A stretch of 64,000 nt of DNA from SZUA-37 sp964472525 (GCA_964472525.1 CAYYLL010000009.1:1-64000); one strand, 5' to 3'; positions 9,487-18,586 are shown, counted from the stretch's first letter. Translations and numbers: made by a program. The notes: generated by a model not told the origin, from the letters alone.

Positions 9487-11581
9487 GAAAAACCAGATAG
9501 GATATACCTGGTTTTAAGCCATGCATTTTTAATTTATATATTTCAACTAGATTATTACTTTTTACATTTATCTTTTCTAATGGCACTCTAAAAATGCCGG
9601 GGGTATCATTATTTTTAACTGGCCTGTCATTAGAATCTTTTAAACTGATTAAACTTGGATTATATAAAATTTCAAATGGAAGAGACTCTATACTTTTAAG
9701 ATTTTCACCATATATTTGAATCTCAACTTCTCCACCCGATAAAACAGTATAAGCCGATTTTTTGAATCGTAAACTAATAATATCTTTATTGCTGGTTTGT
9801 ACTTTTTCTACAGGGTGTTTCTTTGTATTATTCTTTGCAATCTGAACATCATTGCGACTTAGCTGATTATTAAAATTAGAAAAAATAGGTTTATTCGTAT
9901 ATGTTTTTTCTGTCCCTGAATAAATGTTACGTAAAATTTTTGATGGCTGATCCCACCCCCGAACGATTCGAGGTGTAATAGTTAACAGTACGTCAGTTCT
10001 TACCGATTGGGTGTCGTCCGTACTAAAGAGCCTTCCTATAACAGGAATATCTCCTAAGCCAGGCACTTTTGAGGTTAATTTTCTATCTTCGTCTCGAATC
10101 AAACCACCTAAAATTGCTGTTTCACCATCACGTAACAACATATAGGTAGTGGCATTTCGGGTTCCAAGACTAAAGGCAGGTTCACTTGCTGTACCCAAAT
10201 TTTGTCCTAATGAACTCACTTCCAGATTCATTTTTACAGTAACCGAATTGTCCAAATGAATATCGGCTTCAACCGTCATTTTAATACCAATGTCGGTGTA
10301 TTTGTAGGTTGTTCTTATTTGTCCTGTTACGTCTTGTATGGTAGATGAACGCAATGGCACGCGATCTCCTATATGTATTAATGCAGGTTTATCATCAATA
10401 ACACGTATTTTAGGATTTGCTAATATTTTTGCATCAATATCTTGTTTTAAGTACGAAAAAGTGATCCCTGGCAAGGTGACGGTTCCCAAACTTAATGCAC
10501 GAGAGAATGACCCTGAAAAAGATTTATAAGCAATGCTGAGCGAGGAACCAAAATCCAGACCAAGCTGCTCTGTCTTGGTACGATTGACTTCTAAAATTTC
10601 AACATCAAGAATTAATTCTGCTGGCTTCCTGTCATTTACCGCAATAACTTTATCAACCAGTTCGAGTACATCTGCCGTACTTCGTACCATGATCGTATTT
10701 TGTTTTTCATTGATGATGAGTTTTTTAATTGATAACATACTTTTAAGTATTGAAGACATTTTTTTAGCTTTAGTATTTCGAAGCGAAAAGGTACGTATAA
10801 TATAATCTTCATACTGACCCCGTTTTTCTTTTGTGTCAGGCGCCAGTAAAATAGTATTTTTCCCAAGCTTTTTATAAAACGTTTTAGTTGTAACGAGTAG
10901 TAAATTTAATGCTTGCTTAAAAGTCACGTCTTTAGCAAATAAGGTGACTGAAACATCTTTTACCTCATCATCAAAAATAACCGTTAAGCCAAATGATTTA
11001 GCAAGAAATTTAAAGGTAGAACGAATATCTGCTTTTTTAAAATTTAAAGTAACAGAATCTGAAGAAGTTAAAGCAAAATCATTTTCATGCTTTTCCTCAG
11101 ACTTTAACTTATACGTCTGCAATTCAAGTGCTGCTTGTTCATGATCCGGGTATATTTTCAATACTTGAGTGAAAAGTTTTTTTGCATCTTCATGCCGCCC
11201 TGCCTCACGACTTAATACACCCTCCTGATATATCCGATTTGCTTCTTTACGGATAAGTAAATCTTTCATTGCCTGTGCTAATTTACTATGATCAGACTTT
11301 GCAATTAGACCACGTTGATATTGAACAATGGCTGCATCAATATTATTTTGCTCCAGCATTTTCAAACCCTGCTGATAATAGAAATCAGCAGCTTTTAATT
11401 CAGTTTGTTTTAATCGAGAACGAAGCTCAATATCACCAGGATCTTTAATTAAGGCTTTACGATACGCAAGAACAGACTGGAGCCATTCATCTTTTGCTGC
11501 ATATAATTCAGCATCTTTAACTATTGTAGATGAACAATTAATAAGCATTAATGATAATATACAGATAAACAATAACTTCAT
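9410..11581 (-). CDS. Lipoprotein secretin with TPR and cohesin-like domains (MshL/GspD-like)
   Basis: Outer-membrane channel of the secretion system. I start it at the ATG at 11581, giving a lipoprotein signal with lipobox LMLINC; the frame opens 33 bp earlier inside the pilP-like gene. Order: lipobox, TPR-type helices (about 20-150), an STN/N0 domain (VTLNFKKADIRSTFKFLAKS), an N1 domain, then the secretin core with signature VPGLGDIPVIGRLF and ending LLTITPRIVRG. A further 130-residue C-terminal beta-rich domain (SLRFKKSAYTVLSGGEVEIQ...) resembles the cohesin-like domain found on some GspD proteins. A lipidated secretin recalls MshL of the MSHA pilus. Follows the PilP-like gene. Confidence 0.9.
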   Translation of the reverse strand: MKLLFICILSLMLINCSSTIVKDAELYAAKDEWLQSVLAYRKALIKDPGDIELRSRLKQTELKAADFYYQQGLKMLEQNNIDAAIVQYQRGLIAKSDHSKLAQAMKDLLIRKEANRIYQEGVLSREAGRHEDAKKLFTQVLKIYPDHEQAALELQTYKLKSEEKHENDFALTSSDSVTLNFKKADIRSTFKFLAKSFGLTVIFDDEVKDVSVTLFAKDVTFKQALNLLLVTTKTFYKKLGKNTILLAPDTKEKRGQYEDYIIRTFSLRNTKAKKMSSILKSMLSIKKLIINEKQNTIMVRSTADVLELVDKVIAVNDRKPAELILDVEILEVNRTKTEQLGLDFGSSLSIAYKSFSGSFSRALSLGTVTLPGITFSYLKQDIDAKILANPKIRVIDDKPALIHIGDRVPLRSSTIQDVTGQIRTTYKYTDIGIKMTVEADIHLDNSVTVKMNLEVSSLGQNLGTASEPAFSLGTRNATTYMLLRDGETAILGGLIRDEDRKLTSKVPGLGDIPVIGRLFSTDDTQSVRTDVLLTITPRIVRGWDQPSKILRNIYSGTEKTYTNKPIFSNFNNQLSRNDVQIAKNNTKKHPVEKVQTSNKDIISLRFKKSAYTVLSGGEVEIQIYGENLKSIESLPFEILYNPSLISLKDSNDRPVKNNDTPGIFRVPLEKINVKSNNLVEIYKLKMHGLKPGISYLVFRAYEYQRENGDEVKTQVQTTRVIVR

Positions 11582-11603
11582 TTTTATTAATCCAGTTAAC
11601 AAA

Positions 11604-12128
11604 TCACTTCCCAATAACCACTGTTCTTTCTATTTTTGTTTTTATATGTCTTATTTTAACTTGCTTGTCAGTGATCTCTAATATTTCAAATTCATCGAAT
11701 ACATGATCGCCGATTATAACGGTTAAGTCCTGATCATCAAATAGCAAAAACGCTTTTAAAACTGCATTTCGTCTTGCGATACCCACTAATTTGAATTTAT
11801 TAATCTTGATTTTTATTTGTGACTTCATTAATTGTAGTGCGGTCGGAGCAATTTTTTTAGTGATATGCTTTAATTGCACAGGTTTAATCGGCTCAATAAC
11901 TTTAATACTTGCTGGTTTAAAAATATCACGAATAGGGATTATATAACGTCCTTCAGGCTTAATGATTTTTTCAACATCAATCATATTACCTGGTTCAACA
12001 AGTAGATTACCAAAAGGTCGTTCCGAAATAACAGGCTCATTATCATCAGATACAATCCACTTTACAACATTTCCACCAAGTAATAACGCAATAATAACTA
12101 ATGCAATTCTATTTTGATTACCCCCCAT
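11604..12128 (-). CDS. PilP/GspC-like periplasmic linker
   Basis: 174 residues: an N-terminal membrane helix (RIALVIIALLLGGNVVKWIV), a proline-rich linker, then a small beta domain (KLVGIARRNAVLKAFLLFDD...VIIGDHVFDEFEILEITDKQVKIRH) like the homology region of GspC/PilP/MshK. Such proteins connect the inner-membrane platform to the secretin. The start codon overlaps the end of the PilO-like gene by 11 bp and the secretin gene follows, as expected for the role. Assigned by position and fold pattern more than by sequence identity. Confidence 0.65.
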   Translation of the reverse strand: MGGNQNRIALVIIALLLGGNVVKWIVSDDNEPVISERPFGNLLVEPGNMIDVEKIIKPEGRYIIPIRDIFKPASIKVIEPIKPVQLKHITKKIAPTALQLMKSQIKIKINKFKLVGIARRNAVLKAFLLFDDQDLTVIIGDHVFDEFEILEITDKQVKIRHIKTKIERTVVIGK

Positions 12129-12684
12129 GGTTAGTAAACCTTAAAAAACTGATTACCACCAATCTTGCTTGTACATTATCTTCTTTTGTCTTTTTTTCAA
12201 ACTTCGCACTCTTGACATATGCAAGATAGGGTAGATTTTGAATATCATAAATCATTTTCTTTATGTCGTTATAACGCCCAGTTATAACAACATCATGTCT
12301 TAACAACACATGTCGTTTCAATTTCACTTCGTTGTATGATTCTTTCTTTACAGACAAATGATTACTCGATGTAATTTTAGCTAAATTTGTTATAATTTTT
12401 GATTGCGTCATCCCCGGCAATAATTTACTGGTTAAAATTTCAGAATTTTTCTTTGCTTTTTCGTACGTTATTGCCAACTTATTTAAATTCAGCAATGCAA
12501 TATATTTATTTTTTTCCTTTAATTTAAGTGTGTTATTTTGGACATATTCAATATTAACCGGATTCCAAATAAGCAAGCTTCCACCAAAAATAATGAAGGA
12601 GACGACCAGAGATACAATCCCATATAAAACTAAAGGTTGGCGCAACGTATAATTCACATCAATTTTAAGTATCTTTTCCTTCAT
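12118..12684 (-). CDS. PilO-like inner-membrane platform protein
   Basis: 188 residues: one N-terminal transmembrane helix (LVLYGIVSLVVSFIIFGGSLLI), a coiled-coil segment rich in Lys/Leu, and a ferredoxin-like periplasmic domain (HVLLRHDVVITGRYNDIKKMIYDIQNLPYLAYV), the usual layout of PilO/GspM. The ATG overlaps the PilN-like stop codon (ATGA), so the two are translationally coupled. PilN and PilO normally form a heterodimer bridging PilM and PilP. Confidence 0.75.
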   Translation of the reverse strand: MKEKILKIDVNYTLRQPLVLYGIVSLVVSFIIFGGSLLIWNPVNIEYVQNNTLKLKEKNKYIALLNLNKLAITYEKAKKNSEILTSKLLPGMTQSKIITNLAKITSSNHLSVKKESYNEVKLKRHVLLRHDVVITGRYNDIKKMIYDIQNLPYLAYVKSAKFEKKTKEDNVQARLVVISFLRFTNHGG

Positions 12685-13232
12685 GTGGATTGATTCTCTT
12701 TTATTGAAAGTTCAAATTCAATCTTATCAACATCATTGAACTGTACCGTTGCCTGGCGTTTCATTAATACGCTTGAGTACGCATTATCTTGCTCTAGTTG
12801 AGTAAGAAAGTCTGACATACCTGATATATCATCAGATATAGCCACAATCTTTATTCGCTGTGATTGAATATCATACTCGAGTACCGTTAAATATACTGTT
12901 TTTGGTAACAAACCTTCTAGCTTGTTCATTAATGGCAAAATCGAAGAACGTAATTCCCCAACGAGCTCCGCATGTTTTTTAATTTGAGCAGTCAAAGTAT
13001 TTAACTCAACTTTCGTCGGTTTATGAATTTGCCTCATATTTAGTTTAGCAATATGCTGTTTGTATTTTTTTGTGTCTCCCTCAATCTTGGCAAACTGTTT
13101 TTTATAAAATTCAACCTGAACTAATTTTACCACTGAGATGTAAATTAAGAAGCAAGACAGCCCGATTAGCAACATCCCCATGAGTGGAGCCATTTTTCCG
13201 TAAGGGTTTGTAAAATTTGTGGTGAGCTTCAT
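12681..13232 (-). CDS. PilN-like inner-membrane platform protein
   Basis: Start chosen at the ATG at 13232, which overlaps the stop of the PilM-like gene as ATGA; the frame opens slightly upstream with TTG. The protein has a short cytoplasmic start (MKLTTNFTNPYGKMAP), one transmembrane helix (LMGMLLIGLSCFLIYISVVK), a long coiled coil and a C-terminal Fimbrial-assembly/PilN-type domain (YLTVLEYDIQSQRIKIVAIS). It lacks the clear INLLP signature of canonical PilN, so the name rests on topology and operon place. Confidence 0.7.
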   Translation of the reverse strand: MKLTTNFTNPYGKMAPLMGMLLIGLSCFLIYISVVKLVQVEFYKKQFAKIEGDTKKYKQHIAKLNMRQIHKPTKVELNTLTAQIKKHAELVGELRSSILPLMNKLEGLLPKTVYLTVLEYDIQSQRIKIVAISDDISGMSDFLTQLEQDNAYSSVLMKRQATVQFNDVDKIEFELSIKENQST

Positions 13233-14104
13233 CTTTTCTCTGCCGCACAATAACCAGTGAAATGACTATTACTCTCAATTTCTCTATCAAGAAGATTTTT
13301 TTTCATTAGGTTAACGATGGAAAAAGCCGTATTATCATTCAACCAGGCTTCATAACCATCGGGAATTATGCCTGATAAATATACCTGATTTAATTTTTCA
13401 CTGCTGTTTATCTGAAAAACACGGGACATCCGTTCAAATTCAGCATGCACGCTTGCCCAATCTGTTTTTTCAACAGGCTTGTCAGTAAACCACTTAGAGC
13501 GAATATCGTTAAACACAGCACCATCACACCAGTTTATTATTGAACAATAATCTGCATCAAAATGAATAGATGTTCCACATCCAGCATTAACATGAGGTGC
13601 GATGACATTAAAGCGGTACATAGCTGACGCATCAATAACAGATAGTGGGAGACCTTTGTTTTCAAATTGCTTGCAAAATAGTTCAACAATACTTAATTGC
13701 ACAACCATACCAAGGATAGAATGCTTCCCCTCTTTCATTCCCAGATACGTACTCGTCAATGTATATTCAGGTTCGCTCAGATGATATAAATCACAGAATT
13801 TCCATAATAAAAATTTATCTAAATCCTTTTTTTGAAGAACATCTAAACTAAATATATGAAAATGTACGTCCGGATCAGCTAATGCAATTTGTATGGGGAT
13901 ACCCATGTAACCTTTAATAGATTTTATGCTTTGTTCAACCCACTCCCAGACATCACCACCATCATTTTTAATCAACTCAAGAATAGAGCTTTTAAATTCT
14001 TTATACTTAATAAAGCCCTTATTAGAATTTAATTTGGCAACAAGGGTGAGACTATTTTTATTGACAGCAAGACTAATACATTGTTTATTAGTGATATTAA
14101 ACAT
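13229..14104 (-). CDS. PilM/MshI-like cytoplasmic platform protein
   Basis: 291 residues, no membrane helix. It lies between the GspE-like ATPase and the PilN-like gene, exactly where PilM/MshI or the cytoplasmic half of GspL belongs. The sequence (ISLAVNKNSLTLVAKL at the start, then SVIDASAMYRFNVI and SIHFDADYCSIINWCDGAVF) fits the actin-like ATPase fold loosely. No clear nucleotide-binding signature is visible and the protein is shorter than most PilM proteins. Likely role: coupling the ATPase to PilN/PilO. Moderate confidence because identity to canonical PilM is low. Confidence 0.6.
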   Translation of the reverse strand: MFNITNKQCISLAVNKNSLTLVAKLNSNKGFIKYKEFKSSILELIKNDGGDVWEWVEQSIKSIKGYMGIPIQIALADPDVHFHIFSLDVLQKKDLDKFLLWKFCDLYHLSEPEYTLTSTYLGMKEGKHSILGMVVQLSIVELFCKQFENKGLPLSVIDASAMYRFNVIAPHVNAGCGTSIHFDADYCSIINWCDGAVFNDIRSKWFTDKPVEKTDWASVHAEFERMSRVFQINSSEKLNQVYLSGIIPDGYEAWLNDNTAFSIVNLMKKNLLDREIESNSHFTGYCAAEKR

Positions 14105-14115
14105 ATTTACGCTTC

Positions 14116-15828
14116 TTATTCTACAAAGGTCACACGATTAATTTCATCGAGTGTTGTCAGTCCCTGATGAGCGACCCGTTCTGCAGATTCACGTAATGTT
14201 TCCATGCCTTCAGCTACAGCTATTTTATACAATTCATTTGTTGGTGCATTGTTAACAATAAGTCCACGCAATGTGGGCGTTAAATTCAATATTTCCATCA
14301 CAGCAATTCGACCACGATACCCGGTGTTGTCACAGCGCTCACAACCTTTAGCTGAATAGCATTGATGTTGAGTCGATTCGTTAATGCTGATCCCTGGCGT
14401 TTCAAACTCTTCAACAGGTAGCTCTATAGCTTCTTTACAATGGTCACATAATTTCCTAACTAATCTTTGTGCAACAATACAATTTAACGCGGTAATAAAA
14501 TTATTTAAATTGACACCCATATGTGAGAATCGGCCTATTACATCAAAAGCATTGTTAGCATGAACCGTTGTGAATACGAGGTGACCGGTTAAAGCTGACT
14601 GCACTGCAATTTGAGCCGTTTCCGTATCACGTATTTCACCCACCATTATTTTATCAGGATCATGACGTAAAATTGAACGTAAACCTTTTGAGAAAGTAAG
14701 TTGCTTTTTTTCATTAACAGGAATTTGTACAATGCCTTCAAGTTCATATTCAACAGGATCTTCAATTGTGATAATTTTTTCATACCCTGTATTTAACTCG
14801 GATAGCGACGCATATAAAGTTGTTGTTTTACCACTCCCCGTAGGCCCAGTAATAAGAACCATACCATAAGGTTCATTTATCGCTTTTTGTAATGTTTTAG
14901 TTGCCTTATCAGAAAGCCCGAGGCTTTTGATACTTAATGTCCCAAATTCACTGCTAATTGTATTTTTATCTAAAATTCTTACAACAACATTTTCACCAAA
15001 CACACTGGGTAAGATGGAGACACGAAAATCTATTTGCCGTGATTCTAACCGTAATTTAAATTTCCCATCCTGTGGAATACGTTTTTCGGCAATATCAAGC
15101 TCTGACATTACCTTTAAACGTGAAATTAATGCACTATGGTATTGCTTATCTAATGTTTCAGTTGCGGGATATAACACACCATCTATTCGATACTTAATTT
15201 TTATGCCCTCAGCATAAACTTCAATGTGTATATCACTTGCTCGTTTTTGTAATGCGGCACTAATAATTGAATACACCAGTTTAATAACGGGCGCATCCGA
15301 TTCATTTTCGACAAGATCAACTTCATGCTCTGCACCTGACTCATCTTCTTTAATAATAACCGGTTTAAAATCTTCTGATATATTTTGCAGTATCTCACTG
15401 CGCGCACTTGATTGCTGCAATACCGAAAGAATGTCACTTTTAGCACTTAAAAAGACAATTATTTGTTTTTTTGTTATATTTTCCAATTTATCAATGAGAA
15501 TAAGATCAAAAGGATCATGCATGGCAATACTTAATACATTATCGATGTACCCCAATGGTACAACTTGATATTTGTTCGCAATATTAGCAGCTAATATTTC
15601 AAAAAGATCTTCATTAATTTCTTTGGATTCCAAATCTACATATTGATAGTGAAACTGTTCCGCAAGTGCTTCAGCTAATTGCTTATCAGTAATTTTTCCG
15701 GCCTTGATTAATGCTTCACCAAGACGTAAATTATTTTTCTCAAGTGCTGAAACAATATCACTTTCAATAATATATTTATTACTTGTGAGAATTTCACCCA
15801 AACGACGCTGACTAAATGGATTACTCAT
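14116..15828 (-). CDS. gspE: GspE/PilB-type secretion ATPase
   Basis: 570 residues. An N-terminal MshEN/GspE-N domain (LGEILTSNKYIIESDIVSAL...LGEALIKAGKITDKQLAEAL) is followed by the RecA-like motor: Walker A GPTGSGKTT at about 328, an Asp box (IEDPVEYELEGIVQ), Walker B region (IMVGEIRDTETAQIA) and a His box (GHLVFTTVHANNAFDVIGRF). The zinc-binding four-cysteine module (CDHCKEAI, then CERCDNTGYRGR) is intact. It drives pseudopilus assembly from the cytoplasm. Its start overlaps the stop of the GspF-like gene (ATGA), so the two are coupled. Family is certain; GspE versus MshE/PilB cannot be settled from sequence alone. Confidence 0.95.
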   Translation of the reverse strand: MSNPFSQRRLGEILTSNKYIIESDIVSALEKNNLRLGEALIKAGKITDKQLAEALAEQFHYQYVDLESKEINEDLFEILAANIANKYQVVPLGYIDNVLSIAMHDPFDLILIDKLENITKKQIIVFLSAKSDILSVLQQSSARSEILQNISEDFKPVIIKEDESGAEHEVDLVENESDAPVIKLVYSIISAALQKRASDIHIEVYAEGIKIKYRIDGVLYPATETLDKQYHSALISRLKVMSELDIAEKRIPQDGKFKLRLESRQIDFRVSILPSVFGENVVVRILDKNTISSEFGTLSIKSLGLSDKATKTLQKAINEPYGMVLITGPTGSGKTTTLYASLSELNTGYEKIITIEDPVEYELEGIVQIPVNEKKQLTFSKGLRSILRHDPDKIMVGEIRDTETAQIAVQSALTGHLVFTTVHANNAFDVIGRFSHMGVNLNNFITALNCIVAQRLVRKLCDHCKEAIELPVEEFETPGISINESTQHQCYSAKGCERCDNTGYRGRIAVMEILNLTPTLRGLIVNNAPTNELYKIAVAEGMETLRESAERVAHQGLTTLDEINRVTFVE

Positions 15829-17030
15829 CGAATAACATCCGCCATACTGAATATAGGAAGATACATTACAATGATAATACCCCCAACAATGACCCCAATA
15901 AACAACATTACAATAGGTTCAATCAACGACATAATTTGTGCCATTTTATGATCCATGTTTTCTTCATAAAACTCAGATACATCCCTTAGTAATGTATCCA
16001 ACATCCCTGAAGACTCCCCTGCTTCAATCATTTTTGATACTTTAGCTGGGAATAACCTGGACTGGAGCAAAGATTCAGACAGACTTCTACCTGCAACGAC
16101 AGCTTGCATCGCTTTTTCAAGTTTATCGGCTAAGTAAGTATTCTTCAGTGTCGATACTGTCATTTCTAATGAAGCAACCAAAGGTAAACCACTTTTAAGA
16201 AGAGATGACATTGTGCTCGTAATTTGAATAACGGAAAAATCAACAATGACTTTTCCAATAACTGGGATTTTAGTTTTATACTTATCTAATACAAGTTTCT
16301 GACTCGGTGAACTGGACAGGGCTTTGTAGCTAAAAACCAAGCTGCCAATTAAAACGGCAACAACTAGAGTAATTAAGTCAATGTTATCAACAAGTTTAAT
16401 CATAATTGTTGTCGCATATGGCAACTCTGTTCCCATTCCCGAATACATGCTAACGAATTTAGGCATAACAAATACAAACAGTATTCCTACAACAGCGAAA
16501 AGTGCGAGAACCAGAAAAGCAGGATAGGCTATCGCTTGTTTCACTTTCTTTTCAAATTGTATATTTCGTTTTAGATAAACCACATAACTTTTTAGTGATG
16601 CAGATAAGTTACCTGTGCGCTCACCCGTTTTCAAAGCCGAAATAAAGAGTGCATCAAAAATATTGCTGTAATGAGCAAAAGCTTCAGAGGGTGCTTGTCC
16701 TTCGGTTATTTTTTTTAAAATATCTGACAAAATTTTAGAGAACCCGGCCAGCTCACCATCATTTGAAAGAATTGATAAAGTCTCGGTTATGGATATACCG
16801 GCTTTGAGTAATGCAGCAAATTCATGACAAAACAAGATAACATCGTCCGACGAGACATTTTTTTTATTTAGAATACTATTACGCGATTCTTTCTTTTTGA
16901 CGATATGGTTGACAAATACTCCCTGCTTGCGAAGTAACTCTTTAGCGCCATTAATGGACTGAGCTTCAACCAAGCCTTTTTTGATTTCGCCATTATGGGT
17001 GTATGCAGTGTAACTAAAAATTGCCATCAT
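15825..17030 (-). CDS. gspF: GspF/PilC-type inner-membrane platform protein
   Basis: 401 residues, first gene of the operon. Two repeated T2SSF domains are visible (residues about 70-190 and 270-395), each with the helical pattern FCHEFAALLKAGISITETL and SSLLKSGLPLVASLEMTV, and three membrane helices. The end MSLIEPIVMLFIGVIVGGIIIVMYLPIFSMADVI is typical. It forms the polytopic platform on which the ATPase acts. The frame starts with two consecutive ATGs (17030, 17027). Nothing transcribed in the same direction lies just upstream; an IS element sits 166 bp away. Confidence 0.95.
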   Translation of the reverse strand: MMAIFSYTAYTHNGEIKKGLVEAQSINGAKELLRKQGVFVNHIVKKKESRNSILNKKNVSSDDVILFCHEFAALLKAGISITETLSILSNDGELAGFSKILSDILKKITEGQAPSEAFAHYSNIFDALFISALKTGERTGNLSASLKSYVVYLKRNIQFEKKVKQAIAYPAFLVLALFAVVGILFVFVMPKFVSMYSGMGTELPYATTIMIKLVDNIDLITLVVAVLIGSLVFSYKALSSSPSQKLVLDKYKTKIPVIGKVIVDFSVIQITSTMSSLLKSGLPLVASLEMTVSTLKNTYLADKLEKAMQAVVAGRSLSESLLQSRLFPAKVSKMIEAGESSGMLDTLLRDVSEFYEENMDHKMAQIMSLIEPIVMLFIGVIVGGIIIVMYLPIFSMADVIR

Positions 17031-17056
17031 TCATTCAGTAAGTTACAAAAAATACC

Positions 17057-17085
17057 ACTATAGCAAATGACTCATAGATCAATAC
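17057..17085 (-). promoter_or_regulatory. Possible promoter of the secretion operon
   Basis: On the minus strand a TATAGT box lies 27 bp upstream of the first ATG of the gspF-like gene, with a TTGTAT about 19 bp further upstream. The spacing is longer than ideal and the boxes are weak, so this is only a candidate. The whole gap to the IS end is only 166 bp, so regulatory sequence may have been displaced by the insertion. Confidence 0.25.
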
Positions 17086-17266
17086 AACAATTTAACAATT
17101 TGGATTAAATGAGTAACTGCAGAATTATTTAAGTTGTTGTTTTTATAGAATAAGTTGTAAGGTAATTAATTTAGACTTTACTGCGCATCTGTCATTTGTA
17201 ATCCCCCCGAAAAATAATAGGCGTTTTAAGTAGAAAATTCTCGTCAACTAAACGAAGGAGTTTTTT

Positions 17267-17533
17267 ATGAAAAAATCACGATTTACCGATAGCCAGATAT
17301 TATCGATATTAAAACAAAACGGATCAGGTACACCGGTACCTGATTTATGCCGAGAACACGGTATAAGCAATGCCACTTTTTATAAGTGGCGTTCGAAATA
17401 CGCTGGCATGGATGCTTCATTGATGAAGCGTATGAAAGAGCTTGAAGATGAAAATCGTCGTCTTAAAAAGATGTACGCAGAAGAAAGACTCAAGCTTGAA
17501 ATCGCTAAGGAAGCAATCGAAAAAAAGTGGTGA
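17267..17533 (+). CDS. IS3-family transposase OrfA
   Basis: 88 residues: a helix-turn-helix of the transposase_8 type (RFTDSQILSILKQNGSGTPV, then CREHGISNATFYKWRSKYAGM) followed by a leucine-zipper-like coiled coil (LKRMKELEDENRRLKKMYAEE-type pattern). It binds the element's ends. AAGGAG precedes the ATG by 7 bp. Its last codons carry the slippery sequence by which some ribosomes shift to the -1 frame to make the OrfAB fusion. Confidence 0.93.
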   Translation: MKKSRFTDSQILSILKQNGSGTPVPDLCREHGISNATFYKWRSKYAGMDASLMKRMKELEDENRRLKKMYAEERLKLEIAKEAIEKKW

Positions 17534-18351
17534 AGCCGTCTCGACGTAAAGAGATGGCGCACCGTGCTAAGGTTGAATTTGTTACGAGTATTCGTTTGGT
17601 TTGCGACGTCTTTTCAATTAGTGAAACCTGTTATCGCTACGATGCCATACTGAGCGATGAAAATGCAGAGATTGCCGATTGGTTATTACGTTTAAGCGCG
17701 ACGCATAAGCCTTGGGGCTTTGGTTTATGCTTCCTATACCTTCGTAATGTGAAAGACTATGGTTGGGATCACAAACGTGTTTACCGCATCTATAAAGAGC
17801 TAGAATTGAATTTACGGATCAAACCTAAACGTCGTATTAAATGTGACAAACCCGAAGCACTGGGCGTACCTGAGACTATCAACCAAGTTTGGTCGATGGA
17901 CTTTATGAGCGATAGTTTAATGGATGGACGCAGTATTAGAACCTTTAATGTACTCGATGATTTTAATCGTGAAGGACTCGGTATTGATGTTGACCTTTGT
18001 TTACCAAGTGCGCGAGTCATTCGTTCTTTAGAGCACATTATTGAATGGCGAGGAAAACCTCATGCCATACGTTGTGACAATGGATCTGAATATATTAGCC
18101 AAACATTAAAAGACTGGACGATAAAAAATCAGATCACGTTACTTTATATTCAGCCGGGTAAGCCAACACAGAATGCGTATATTGAACGATTTAATCATAC
18201 GGCTCGACATGAATGGTTAGATTTATATTTGTTTGAAAGTATTGAGCAAGCCCAAAACCTAGCAACACAATGGCTTTGGACTTACAATAATGAACAACCG
18301 CATACTGCGATTGGCGGAATACCACCAAGGCAGCGGCTTAAAGCGGTTTAA
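17527..18351 (+). CDS. IS3-family transposase OrfB (DDE integrase core)
   Basis: 274 residues in the -1 frame relative to orfA, beginning GTG GTG right at the frameshift site. Catalytic triad is visible: Asp in VWSMDFMSD, Asp in IRCDNGSEY, Glu in QNAYIERFN. It ends QPHTAIGGIPPRQRLKAV, a usual IS3 OrfB C-terminus. Most active product is expected to be OrfAB made by -1 frameshifting; an independent GTG start is possible. No internal stop, so the element may still be active. Confidence 0.93.
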   Translation: MVKPSRRKEMAHRAKVEFVTSIRLVCDVFSISETCYRYDAILSDENAEIADWLLRLSATHKPWGFGLCFLYLRNVKDYGWDHKRVYRIYKELELNLRIKPKRRIKCDKPEALGVPETINQVWSMDFMSDSLMDGRSIRTFNVLDDFNREGLGIDVDLCLPSARVIRSLEHIIEWRGKPHAIRCDNGSEYISQTLKDWTIKNQITLLYIQPGKPTQNAYIERFNHTARHEWLDLYLFESIEQAQNLATQWLWTYNNEQPHTAIGGIPPRQRLKAV

Positions 18352-18439
18352 CCTCTACTTTTAACTTTGGTTATTAATGGGGGGATTACAGTAGGATGGT
18401 ATTCGCATCACCTTTGGATATCGACCCCAGTGATTTACG

Positions 18440-18511
18440 TCACTGACTTTTCCAGCCCGGCTCACTCCAGATTAGTACCCAACTCTTTCCGCATTTTTTT
18501 AATGTTGCCAT
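18440..18511 (-). pseudogene. Possible remnant of a tyrosine integrase N-terminus
   Basis: A 23-codon frame reads MATLKKCGKSWVLIWSEPGW and stops soon after. It resembles the usual N-terminus of tyrosine-type phage integrases (MAxxxKRGKSW...). It sits between the IS end and the 3' end of tRNA-Glu, a favoured place for integrases. Nothing beyond the first 20 residues can be recognised. Too short to be certain; chance similarity is possible. Confidence 0.25.
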
Positions 18512-18586
18512 GGCTAAACCCAACACTACCAGTGCTGTGCAGAAAATAATATAAACTATGCCTAAATATGCACTTTCTGCACAAAC

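Larger units (their letters stand above)
17197..18390 (+). mobile_element. IS3-family insertion sequence, complete
   Basis: 1,194 bp bounded by perfect 12-bp inverted repeats TGTAATCCCCCC (17197-17208) and its complement (18379-18390), starting TG and ending CA as IS3 elements do. It holds overlapping orfA and orfB with a -1 frameshift heptamer A_AAA_AAG at 17521-17527. The DDE residues are intact. The bases just outside the ends (cat|t on the left, gta on the right) do not form a matching direct repeat, so no target duplication is visible. It lies between the secretion operon and the tRNA genes. The subgroup (IS407-like or similar) is not settled. Confidence 0.9.

Noticed and set aside
18367..18549. 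60-codon plus-strand frame overlapping the IS right end
   Set aside because: It crosses the element boundary and has no ribosome binding site or family resemblance.
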